Shown piece after piece: positions 31,840 to 39,679 of a stretch of 64,000 nucleotides of DNA. The DNA is from Sphingomonas lenta (GTDB lineage Bacteria > Pseudomonadota > Alphaproteobacteria > Sphingomonadales > Sphingomonadaceae). Each line of letters starts with the position of its first letter. The stretch's first letter is position 1. The notes beneath the pieces were generated by a model. It saw only the letters and a list, made by a program, of their open reading frames with translations. It was not told where the DNA came from and searched no databases. The stretch covers positions 765,587-829,586 of the forward strand of contig NZ_NSLI01000002.1 of the NCBI RefSeq assembly GCF_002288825.1, given 5' to 3'. The translations under genes and the position numbers were made by a program.

Positions 31840-34203
31840 TTAAGCCGCGATAGTCCCGCGCTCGCGACCGGAGTTCGCATGACCGCCAAGCGATGTCGGG
31901 AGCATGCCGCCACCCGCCTCCCCTGAATTTCGGTCCATGAACTCGATCAGCGCCGGCGCCGGCAGCGGGCGACTGATGAGATATCCCTGCGCCATGTCGC
32001 AGCCCAACTGGCGGAGGAAATCGAGACAATCCTCGTCCTCTACGCCTTCCGCGACGACCTTGAGGCCCAGCTCGTGCGCGAGCTGGACGGTGGAGCGCAC
32101 CATGACACCGTCGTTGCGATTGCGGTGCGCGTGCTGGACGAAGCTCCGGTCGATTTTAAGTTCGGACAAGGGCAGCTCGCGCAGGTAGGTGAGCGTGGAC
32201 TGACCGGTTCCGTAGTCGTCCATGGAGATGGTGACGCCCAGCTCGCGATAGGCGCGCAGCATCTCGGTCGCGGCGTCCGGATCCTCCAGCGTAGCCGACT
32301 CCGTCACCTCGAAGATGAGCACGGAAGGCGGCACTACGCCGCGCGCCAACAATGCTCCGGCGGCTTGGTTGAACTCGGCCGACGCGACGAGCTTGGCGGA
32401 GATGTTCACCGCCGCCGTCAGCTGGTGCCCGAGCGCCCGCAACTGCGCTAAGTCCTCCATCACCCGCTCGAGCACGTAAAGCGTGAGCGGGCCGATGCGG
32501 TCGGTCTGCTCGGCCAACGGTATGAACAGGTCGGGGCCGACGAAGCCGCGCTCGGGGTGGCGCCAACGGACCAGCGCCTCCGCGCTCGCCACCCGTCCCT
32601 CGGCGATGGCGAGCTTGGGCTGGTAGTACACCTCGATGCCACCCGCCCTAAGCGCCTCGTCGAGCTCGCCCATGAGGGAAACCCGCCGCTCGAGTTCCGC
32701 GAGGTCGGCCGCGGCCCGCCGCCAGAACACGCCCGCGGCCTGCGCCTGCTCCGCCGCCAGCGCCGCCTGCGTCGCACAGGCGTCGGCGCAGTCGCCCTCC
32801 GCCAAGCCGATCGCGACGCCGACGTCGACGCGCCGCCCGCCCACTTCGACCGGTTGCAGCATCATCGCGCGGACGCCGGCGAACATCTCGCCCGCGTCCT
32901 CGTCGCCGGCCGGCTCGAAGCCGAGCAGGCGGTCGGCGATGCGGTAGACGCGCGCGTCCTTCGCGGCCAAGCGCAGTCGCTCGGCGACGCGGAGCACCAG
33001 GTCGCGCTCCGCCGCCTCGCCCAACACGGCGAGCAGGCTCTCGAGATCGGCGACGTGCGCCACCGCCAGCTCGACCCGTGCGCGACCGTTCAGCTCGGCG
33101 AGCATGGCGCGGCGGTTCGGCAGACCGGTGGTCTCGTCGGCCAGCCGCTGCTCCTGGAACCGGTCCAGAAGGCTGTGCGCGATCCGTCCCATCGCCACGA
33201 GCAACAGGAAGCACAGCCCGGGCGCGATCTGAAGGATGTACTGCCACCGCGTCTGCGCGACGATCGCCAGGATGAACAGCGCTGCGGTCGCGAGCGCCGT
33301 ACCACCGGCGACCGCCCAAGGCGCGCGCACCCGCAGCATCGCGAGTCCGGCGAGGACGGCCGTGAGCAGGCTTGGCAGGACACCGCCCTCCACGGGCACG
33401 CCCCGCTTCAGCGTCTCGGTCGCGAGCGCCTGCACGACGACGCCCGGCACCACGCCCCAGTGCGGAACGGCGTAGCGGTCGCCCATCTCGACCGCGGTGG
33501 CGCCGACCACCACCTCCCGCCCGCGCACGAGCCGCGGGTCGAACCGCCCGTCGCGCACCGCGACGAAGCTGAGGCGCGGAATGGTGCCCGGATCGATCGC
33601 GTGGTCGATGGGGAAGAAAGTGTCGGCGCTGCCCGAACGATGTGCCAGCCAAGCGGAAAGCGAGGGCCGCGGCGTGCCGTCCGTGATCGTGCCGAAGGGG
33701 GCATGCCGGATATGGCCGTCGGCGTCGGGCGCGATGCTGACCGACGCGAGCGCGGCGTGCTCGCGCAGAATGGGGATGGGCAGCGCGTCGAGCGACCGCT
33801 CCTCGCCCGAGCGGGCGCGTTGCCGGAACGTGGGTAGCGCCACCGTCCCGTTCGCCCGCGCGATCGCGTCCGCGAAGGCGCGGTCGCCGTCCGGTGTCGC
33901 GGTCGAGGAGAAGTCGACGTCGAACGCGATCGCCGCCGCGCCGGCTTCGCGCAGCCGGTCGACGGCGCGGGCGTAGTGGTCACGCGGCCAAGGCCAGCGC
34001 TTGATCGTGGCGGCGCTCTCGGCGTCCATCTCGACCAGCACCGTCCCGCCGCTCGCGGGCCGCACCTGGGCCGCGATGCGCAGCGGATCGATCGCGCGCT
34101 CGACAAAGCCCGAGAGGCCGGACAGCGCGAAGAGCAGGCTTGCGGTGAGCGCCGCGACGAACAGCGCGGTGAGGCGAAGACGAGGACTGCGGAACGGCTT
34201 CAA
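31840..34203 (-). CDS. CHASE2 - degenerate GGDEF - EAL c-di-GMP phosphodiesterase
   Basis: A 787-residue membrane protein. After an N-terminal membrane helix comes a periplasmic CHASE2 sensor (about 40-275, with AIAFDVDFSSTATPDGD and VVGATAVEMGDRYAVPHWG). Several helices (about 285-350) and a GGDEF-like domain follow; the latter lacks the GGDEF signature (RLLGFEPAGD in its place) and cannot be a cyclase. The C-terminal EAL domain has E542-A-L, IFEVTESA, SMDDYGTGQSTL and VVAEGVED, so it should hydrolyse c-di-GMP. The start codon is TTG 34203 with a GGGAG site. It lies 71 bases after the FecR-protein gene, same strand, likely one unit. Confidence 0.9.
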   Translation of the reverse strand: MKPFRSPRLRLTALFVAALTASLLFALSGLSGFVERAIDPLRIAAQVRPASGGTVLVEMDAESAATIKRWPWPRDHYARAVDRLREAGAAAIAFDVDFSSTATPDGDRAFADAIARANGTVALPTFRQRARSGEERSLDALPIPILREHAALASVSIAPDADGHIRHAPFGTITDGTPRPSLSAWLAHRSGSADTFFPIDHAIDPGTIPRLSFVAVRDGRFDPRLVRGREVVVGATAVEMGDRYAVPHWGVVPGVVVQALATETLKRGVPVEGGVLPSLLTAVLAGLAMLRVRAPWAVAGGTALATAALFILAIVAQTRWQYILQIAPGLCFLLLVAMGRIAHSLLDRFQEQRLADETTGLPNRRAMLAELNGRARVELAVAHVADLESLLAVLGEAAERDLVLRVAERLRLAAKDARVYRIADRLLGFEPAGDEDAGEMFAGVRAMMLQPVEVGGRRVDVGVAIGLAEGDCADACATQAALAAEQAQAAGVFWRRAAADLAELERRVSLMGELDEALRAGGIEVYYQPKLAIAEGRVASAEALVRWRHPERGFVGPDLFIPLAEQTDRIGPLTLYVLERVMEDLAQLRALGHQLTAAVNISAKLVASAEFNQAAGALLARGVVPPSVLIFEVTESATLEDPDAATEMLRAYRELGVTISMDDYGTGQSTLTYLRELPLSELKIDRSFVQHAHRNRNDGVMVRSTVQLAHELGLKVVAEGVEDEDCLDFLRQLGCDMAQGYLISRPLPAPALIEFMDRNSGEAGGGMLPTSLGGHANSGRERGTIAA

Positions 34204-34274
34204 GGGCGCGGGCTCCCGTTGGAGAACACGCGCCCTTGTCGCACCGGCGGTCCTAAGAAGCCGTAATCGCGGCG

Positions 34275-35300
34275 TCAGCCCTTGCCGCCCTTCCCGCCAT
34301 CCGGTTTACCTTCCTTGCCGCCGTCCGACTTGTCGTCCTTACCACCGTCTGACTTGTCGTCCTTGCCGCCGTCCTTGCCGGACCCGCCGTCGCCGTCGTT
34401 CGGACCCGCCTTGTCGTCCGACTTGTCGTTCTTGCCGCCGTCCGATTTGTCGTCCTTGCCGCCATCGGCCTTCTCGTCGGGCTTACCGCCGTCCTTGCCG
34501 GACTCGCCATCGCTGTCATTCGGGCCCGCCTTGTCGTCCGACTTGCCGTTGTCTGGCTTGTCCTTGCCGCCGTTGTCGTCCTTGCCCTTCTCGGCACCCT
34601 TAGCGTCGTCGGGCTTGTCCTGCTTATCCTTGCCGCCGGACTCGTCCTTCGCACCGTCGCCCTTGCCGTCCGACTTGGCGTCATCGGGCTTGCCCTGATC
34701 GCCGCCGGACTTGCCGTCCTCCTTGCTCTTCTCGTCACTACCCTTGTCGTCCGGCTTGGCACCGTCAGGCTTGTCCGAGCCGCCCTTGTCGTCGTCACCT
34801 TTGCCATCGTCGCCGGCCTTCTCGTTGCCGTCGGACTTGTCAGCACCTTTGCCCTTGTCGTCGGGACGCTCCGCGCGGTCCTTCTCGTCGGACTTGCCGT
34901 CATCGGGCTTATCCTGGCCGCCCTTGTCGTCTCCGGACGTGCTACCGTCGTCCTTCTCCCTGTTGTCGCCACCCTCGTCACCGGTCTCCTTCTCGCCAGC
35001 CTTGCCCTCGCGGTCGGAGCTGCCGCCGTTCTGTTCTTTTGAACCGGTCGGGTCGTCGCGCTTCTGATGGCCGGGCAGGCCGTCGCCGCCCTTTTCGTTG
35101 GACCCGCCATTGCGGCCTCCGGCGTCGTTCGGGCCGTTCTTGCCCGCGTCGGGACCGGGCGTGGAGCTCCCGTCCGAGGCCTTGCTGCCAGCGTTCGCGC
35201 CATCAGCCGATGCGCCATCGCTGGATTTCTCGTCCTTGGCTTCACCGCCGTTCTTGGTGCCGCCGCTCGCGCCCCTGTCCGAAGCCGAACCACTGGGCGA
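34275..35300. repeat. low-complexity coding repeat (Lys/Asp/Gly codons)
   Basis: The 3' half of the FecR gene is an imperfect array of short units such as GACAAGTCGGACGGCGG (minus strand). The base periodicity keeps several other frames open on both strands, which produces long but meaningless open frames. The units are translated, degenerate and of variable length, not a CRISPR or satellite array. Confidence 0.75.
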
Positions 35301-36563
35301 GTCGGCCTTGCCCGCATTGATACCGGGCGCGTCCTGCCCGCCCTCGCCTGAAGCAGGCTGGCCGCTGCCGGGCTGACCCTCGTCCGACCGCTGGCCCTCA
35401 TCGGCTGCGCGGCCCTGCCCGCTTGGTCCCGTGCCCGCCGCGACCTCCGAACCGCTGGCCGGCGCTGAGGTTCCGCCGTCGGAAGTAGCTGCCCCGCCAG
35501 CCGAGGGCTCCCCGCCAGTAGCCGCGCTTTCGCCAACGCCTGCGTCCGTGTCGCTCGACGTCGGGGCTGAGCCCGGGCCCGCGACCGCGCCGCTCGCCGC
35601 GCCCGAGTCGCCACTTGGCGTCGAACCGGAGCCCGCGACGGGCGGTGCGTCCGTGCTCGCCATCGGACCCGCGTCACTCTCAGGGCTTGGCACCACGCTC
35701 GCGGCGGGCATCGGCGGGGAGGACGCCTCCTCACGAACCACCGCGATTAGCGCGACGGGCGCGGTGGAGCCCGTCAGCATGCCGCCCGTGATCGATCCCA
35801 AGTCGACCGGCTTGGACGAGATCGGCTCGGCGATCACCGACATGGCGGCGCCGACCTCGGGCGCTGCCTCCACTTCGACCGGAGCCACCGGCGCAGGCGC
35901 GGCGAGCGCCGCCACGGGCGCGCTCGCGGGAACAGGCGCGCTCGCGCTCGGCGCAGCCGGAGCCACCACCGGCCGCGCGGGCGAGTCTAGCGTGCGCGCC
36001 GTGTCGCCCTGCACCGCCAGTCGGTACAGGTCGCCCGCGGCGATCGACGCGACCGCGCCCGGCCCGATCACGTCGCGTGCGCCGCCGTCCAGGGTCGCGA
36101 CCTCCACCGCACCTTCCGTCACCTGCAGCGAGGCGCCGGTGTCGTCGACGGTGACCGAGAAGGTGGTGCCCTTCACCACGGCGGCGAGATAGGGCGTGTT
36201 GACGCCGAAATGCGGCCGGCCGAGCTTCTCGATCCGGAAGATCGCATTGCCCCATTGCTGGATCAGCTTGACCAGACCGCCGCCCTGCTGCGCCGCCTCG
36301 GGCACCGTCACGCGGCTGCCGGGCGAGACCGTCACGAAGTCGCGGCCCTGGACGAGAACCGCGCGGCCGCCCGCCCCCGTCTGCACGACGTCGCCGGGCG
36401 CGAGCGGGGCGTTGCGCGCCGCCGGCCGCGTTTCCGTGCCGTGCCGGATCGTGACCGGCCCCGAGCTCTCCGACACCCGCCAGGCCAGCGACTGGGCGAG
36501 CGCGCCCGTGCTGGCCATCGAGAGCAGAACGCCGACGCAGAGCTTGCCGAGGACGATGCGCAT
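34275..36563 (-). CDS. FecR-domain exported protein with long low-complexity tail
   Basis: A 762-residue protein. A signal peptide (MRIVLGKLCVGVLLSMASTGALA) is followed by a FecR-type domain, about residues 30-175, with ILRKGTE-like PVTIRHGTETRPAARNAPL and HFGVNTPYLAAVVKGTTFSVTV. Residues about 200-430 are Ala/Pro/Ser/Glu-rich; the last about 330 consist of repeated Asp, Lys, Gly and Ser units (GKDDKSDGG-like). It is not next to a sigma factor, so it is not a classical anti-sigma FecR. The gene pair with CHASE2-EAL, and divergent TpsB gene, suggest a cell-surface or secretion role. A ribosome site AAGGA precedes the ATG. Confidence 0.85.
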   Translation of the reverse strand: MRIVLGKLCVGVLLSMASTGALAQSLAWRVSESSGPVTIRHGTETRPAARNAPLAPGDVVQTGAGGRAVLVQGRDFVTVSPGSRVTVPEAAQQGGGLVKLIQQWGNAIFRIEKLGRPHFGVNTPYLAAVVKGTTFSVTVDDTGASLQVTEGAVEVATLDGGARDVIGPGAVASIAAGDLYRLAVQGDTARTLDSPARPVVAPAAPSASAPVPASAPVAALAAPAPVAPVEVEAAPEVGAAMSVIAEPISSKPVDLGSITGGMLTGSTAPVALIAVVREEASSPPMPAASVVPSPESDAGPMASTDAPPVAGSGSTPSGDSGAASGAVAGPGSAPTSSDTDAGVGESAATGGEPSAGGAATSDGGTSAPASGSEVAAGTGPSGQGRAADEGQRSDEGQPGSGQPASGEGGQDAPGINAGKADSPSGSASDRGASGGTKNGGEAKDEKSSDGASADGANAGSKASDGSSTPGPDAGKNGPNDAGGRNGGSNEKGGDGLPGHQKRDDPTGSKEQNGGSSDREGKAGEKETGDEGGDNREKDDGSTSGDDKGGQDKPDDGKSDEKDRAERPDDKGKGADKSDGNEKAGDDGKGDDDKGGSDKPDGAKPDDKGSDEKSKEDGKSGGDQGKPDDAKSDGKGDGAKDESGGKDKQDKPDDAKGAEKGKDDNGGKDKPDNGKSDDKAGPNDSDGESGKDGGKPDEKADGGKDDKSDGGKNDKSDDKAGPNDGDGGSGKDGGKDDKSDGGKDDKSDGGKEGKPDGGKGGKG

Positions 36564-36712
36564 AGGAAGATCCTTTTCGAACCTCCTCGACGTAGCGGCG
36601 TCCGAACACCGGCGAATGAGCAGACGTGCTTAATCCGGGCTCAATCTTTCACGGTTCTTTAGGAGGCCGGAACCTATCGCTCAGGCGACACATCATTTCG
36701 AGGGCGTGCGTC

Positions 36713-38350
36713 TTGTTCAGGACCATCACCGGGGCGGCCCTGGCCTTTTGGCCCGCGACCGCCGGCGCGCAGGTCGCGCTCGACCGAGTCGATCCGGCGC
36801 GGGTCGAGCAGCGCGCGGCGCCCGACACCCGCCCCGTCAAGGATGCGGACGCGCCTGTCTCCGCCTACGCGCCGCGAACCGCCGCCACCGCCGGCGCACC
36901 GGTGACGGTGGGCGCGATCACGATCACCGGCCTGCGCGCGCTGCGCCCCGCCGACTTCGCCGACATCATCGAACGCAATGTCGGCCGCACGCTCGGTTCC
37001 GCCGAGCTGGCCGCGCTGGCCGACGCCGTGGCGGAGCGCGCGCGGGAGCGCGGCTATGTCTTCGCCAGCGCCACGGTGGCGCCCCAGGCCTTGGTCGCGG
37101 GCGTGCTGCGCTTGAACGTGGACGAGGGCGGGGTCGACGAGGTACGTCTGTCGGGCGCGGAGAACGCGGCGGTGCGTGCCGCGCTGGCGCCGCTCGTCGG
37201 CACCGGCCCGGTCAAGATCGACCAGCTCGAACGCCGGCTGCTGATCGCGGGCGACATCGACGGCGTCTGGCTCCGCCGCACCCGCTTCTTGCGCGAAGCC
37301 GGACGCAACGTGCTCGACGTGCAGGTAGGCGCCGATCCCGTGACCGGGCTGGTCGGTCTCGCTAATGACGGATCGCGCCCGATCGGCCCCGTTCAGGCGG
37401 ACGGGCTGCTCAAGGCGAGCCAGCTCCTCGGCCCCGCCGACCTCCTGACGGTGAGCGCGGTCGTGACGCCCTTCGAGCCCGACGAGTTTGCCTATGGCCG
37501 CGTGCGTTACGCCTCGCGCGTGGGCGCGGACGGGACCGAGCTGTTCGGCGCCTTCTCCTACGCGGTCACGCATCCCGGCGCCTACGTCGAAGACCGCAAC
37601 ATCGACGGCCGCAGCTCGACCGCGAGCCTGGGCGTGTTCCGCCCGATGTGGCGCCGCCGCGACGCGAGCCTCTGGTTGGAAGGGACGCTGAACCTGCGCA
37701 CCATCCGGCAGGATCGCGACGAGGTGCTGGCGCGGCGCGACCGGTTGACCGTGGCGCGGGTGCGCGCGACCGGCTTCGTGGCGATGCTGGGCGGGCGGTT
37801 GCGCGCGGACGCCACGCTCTCGCGCGGACTGGACCTGTTCGACGCCACGCAGCGCGGCGATCCCCTCGCCTCGCGCCGCGACGCCGACGCGACCTTCACC
37901 AGCGCCGCGCTGTGGGCCGGCTGGACGGGCCCGCTCGCGCCCCGCGTCGAATTCGAGGTCGCGGCGGCGAGCCAGACCGCCTCGCAACCTTTGCTCGTGT
38001 CCGAAGAGGTGGGTCTGGGCGGCGGCCGCTTCCTGCGCGGCTACGACTATAGCGAGCGTAGTGGCGACCAGGGTGCGATGGCCTCGGCCGAATTGCGCTA
38101 TGACCTTTCGAGGAAATTGGGTCCGCTCGCGGAGCCCCGTCTCTACTCCTTCGTCGACGGCGGTCGCGTCACCAACCTCGACGGCGGATTCGGCACGGGC
38201 ACGCTGTTCTCGGTCGGCGGCGGGGCACGCGCGCGCATCGCCGATACGCTCGCGGCCGACCTGGGCGTAGCGGTGCCGCTGTCGGGCGAACGCTACGACA
38301 GCGGCAACGCCGCGCCCGTGGTCAACTTTCGCCTGTCGAAACGCTTCTGA
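36713..38350 (+). CDS. TpsB-type outer-membrane transporter (ShlB/FhaC/HecB family)
   Basis: A 545-residue two-partner secretion transporter. The start is placed at TTG 36713 because it follows a GAGGG site and gives a clean signal peptide (FRTITGAALAFWPATAGA); the frame is open back to an ATG at 36626, which would add a non-signal leader. A POTRA domain (about 60-140, VTVGAITITGLRALRPADFADIIERNVGR) and a second POTRA-like part are followed by a beta-barrel with the ShlB motif GGGRFLRGYDYSE and a C-terminal Phe. It is divergent from the FecR gene. No TpsA exoprotein gene is present. Confidence 0.85.
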   Translation: MFRTITGAALAFWPATAGAQVALDRVDPARVEQRAAPDTRPVKDADAPVSAYAPRTAATAGAPVTVGAITITGLRALRPADFADIIERNVGRTLGSAELAALADAVAERARERGYVFASATVAPQALVAGVLRLNVDEGGVDEVRLSGAENAAVRAALAPLVGTGPVKIDQLERRLLIAGDIDGVWLRRTRFLREAGRNVLDVQVGADPVTGLVGLANDGSRPIGPVQADGLLKASQLLGPADLLTVSAVVTPFEPDEFAYGRVRYASRVGADGTELFGAFSYAVTHPGAYVEDRNIDGRSSTASLGVFRPMWRRRDASLWLEGTLNLRTIRQDRDEVLARRDRLTVARVRATGFVAMLGGRLRADATLSRGLDLFDATQRGDPLASRRDADATFTSAALWAGWTGPLAPRVEFEVAAASQTASQPLLVSEEVGLGGGRFLRGYDYSERSGDQGAMASAELRYDLSRKLGPLAEPRLYSFVDGGRVTNLDGGFGTGTLFSVGGGARARIADTLAADLGVAVPLSGERYDSGNAAPVVNFRLSKRF

Positions 38351-38579
38351 TCCAGGACAAGCTGATTGTCCGGTGTGGAAAGGCGCCTGTCATGCTGGAC
38401 CAGAACCAGCCGGCATCTCCGTCGAGTGGACTAGTGTGGTGGCCGACGCTGGTCCAGGATCGAGGGGCCGATCCGGTTCGCGAGGGTACTCCCGAGGCCT
38501 ATTGTACACGCGAGCACCGCTGCGCTGCTGCTCGAGCCGCTCTAACGGTTATTTAGTCCTCAGCTGGCATGACGAGCCC

Positions 38580-39029
38580 ATGAGCCCGGACTCGTTGCTC
38601 CTTCGCTTGGATCAGCTGCAGAGTGATACGTTGGCCGTGCTCTCGCGCGCTAGCGAATTGCTGGACGAGGAGCCTGGCCCTGCGCGCGCCGGTTTGGGCG
38701 CAATCCGCCGGGAGCTCGCCCGCAAGCTCCGCGAGTACCAGATCTTCAAGCACAGCCGCATCTTCGACCCGGCGCTCACGTCGGGCTCGCCGTCCGTCGC
38801 TGAGGCAGGCCGCCGTCTCAAGGTGGACTGCATCGCCGGAAGCGCCCGCTTCGACCAGTATGTCCGCGAGTGGAGCGGCAAAGACATTGCTGCGGAGTGG
38901 GCAGCGTTCCGGTCGGCGACGCTGGAGTTGGGCCGACGCCTGCGTGACCACATGGTGTCAGAAAGGGTACAGATCAGGCTCTTGCTCGCCGGAGCAACCC
39001 CAAGGCAGAATGCAGATCTCGGCGAATGA
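38580..39029 (+). CDS. helical protein, hemerythrin-like pattern, unknown
   Basis: A 149-residue, predominantly helical protein (LLLRLDQLQSDTLAVLSRASELL ... ELARKLREYQIFKHSRIFDP ... WAAFRSATLELGRRLRDHMVSERVQIRLLL). Four amphipathic helices with a conserved-looking KHSRIFDP and DHM recall hemerythrin-like bundles, but the full set of iron ligands is not evident. The frame is open from 38373, yet the part before ATG 38580 is not protein-like. No operon partner is obvious. Function unknown. Confidence 0.6.
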   Translation: MSPDSLLLRLDQLQSDTLAVLSRASELLDEEPGPARAGLGAIRRELARKLREYQIFKHSRIFDPALTSGSPSVAEAGRRLKVDCIAGSARFDQYVREWSGKDIAAEWAAFRSATLELGRRLRDHMVSERVQIRLLLAGATPRQNADLGE

Positions 39030-39245
39030 TCTTTTGAGGATAGCCGTCGCGGAACACCCCCCGGCATGCAATCCGCGGCGGCTAAGGTCGGGGAGCTTGG
39101 GCGACCCCCTGGGCTCCCCGACCTGAACAGTAGGAAGGGCGAACAGCGACCTGCCTTGTTTACGCCGGATTGAAAGCGTACGTAGCGGAACGCTGGTGAA
39201 CTACGGCTCACTGCCTGCCGGCAGCCAGCGTAGGGGTGCCCCGCT

Positions 39246-39590
39246 CTGATCTCTCCGTCCGCCTTCCTTGCTGTTCTGCAGACGCTGTTCGCGGCGCTGC
39301 TGAGCCTGGGCGCGATCGGCGAGCCAAGTTCAACCGACTGGCGTCGACAGGGGCACGCGGTTCGAGAAGCCGCGGCGATCTCCTTTACGCTGGGCGACCG
39401 TACGGTCACCGAAGAGGAAGCCGATCGGTCCGACCCGCACCAGAGCGGGGGTGACGCGCTCCCGCCGGCCACGCTGGCGATGGCCAGCACGCCGGTATTA
39501 TCGCGCTTCTCTTCTGTTTCACCCGCCGCATTCACCCTCGCCAAGCGCACGCCGCGGGCGCATCCCGCCACCGGCCCTCCCCTCGCCTGA
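39246..39590 (+). CDS. possible small exported protein with non-standard start
   Basis: An open frame of 114 codons whose translation looks real: a hydrophobic start (PSAFLAVLQTLFAALLSLGAIGE) then a hydrophilic part with VREAAAISFTLGDRTVTEEEADRSDPHQSG. No ATG, GTG or TTG precedes the hydrophobic segment in this frame; CTG 39246 with AGGGG nine bases upstream is the best candidate. It may instead be a decayed gene. It precedes the SecDF gene by 89 bases, with a hairpin (39600-39620) between them. Function unknown. Confidence 0.25.
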   Translation: MISPSAFLAVLQTLFAALLSLGAIGEPSSTDWRRQGHAVREAAAISFTLGDRTVTEEEADRSDPHQSGGDALPPATLAMASTPVLSRFSSVSPAAFTLAKRTPRAHPATGPPLA

Positions 39591-39679
39591 AGCGACCCAG
39601 CCGCGCCTGAGCTGCGCGGCCTGATCGCGCGCCCTTGTCGGCGCGCCTGTCTCTTCACGACCGCGAACGAGGGTCGACC

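Noticed and set aside
34275..35300. Short repeated units that could be taken for a CRISPR or satellite array
   Set aside because: Units are degenerate, without regular spacers, and translate in frame as part of the FecR protein.
34253..35734. Long open frames on both strands across the FecR tail, such as a 493-residue minus-strand frame rich in Arg, Thr and Ala
   Set aside because: They arise from the periodic codons of the low-complexity tail; the FecR frame has the signal peptide, domain and ribosome site.
38612..39658. 348-codon minus-strand frame covering the 38.6-39.6 kb region
   Set aside because: Composition (Arg, Ser, Ala, Pro) and lack of any domain mark it as a shadow; the plus-strand helical protein is more protein-like.
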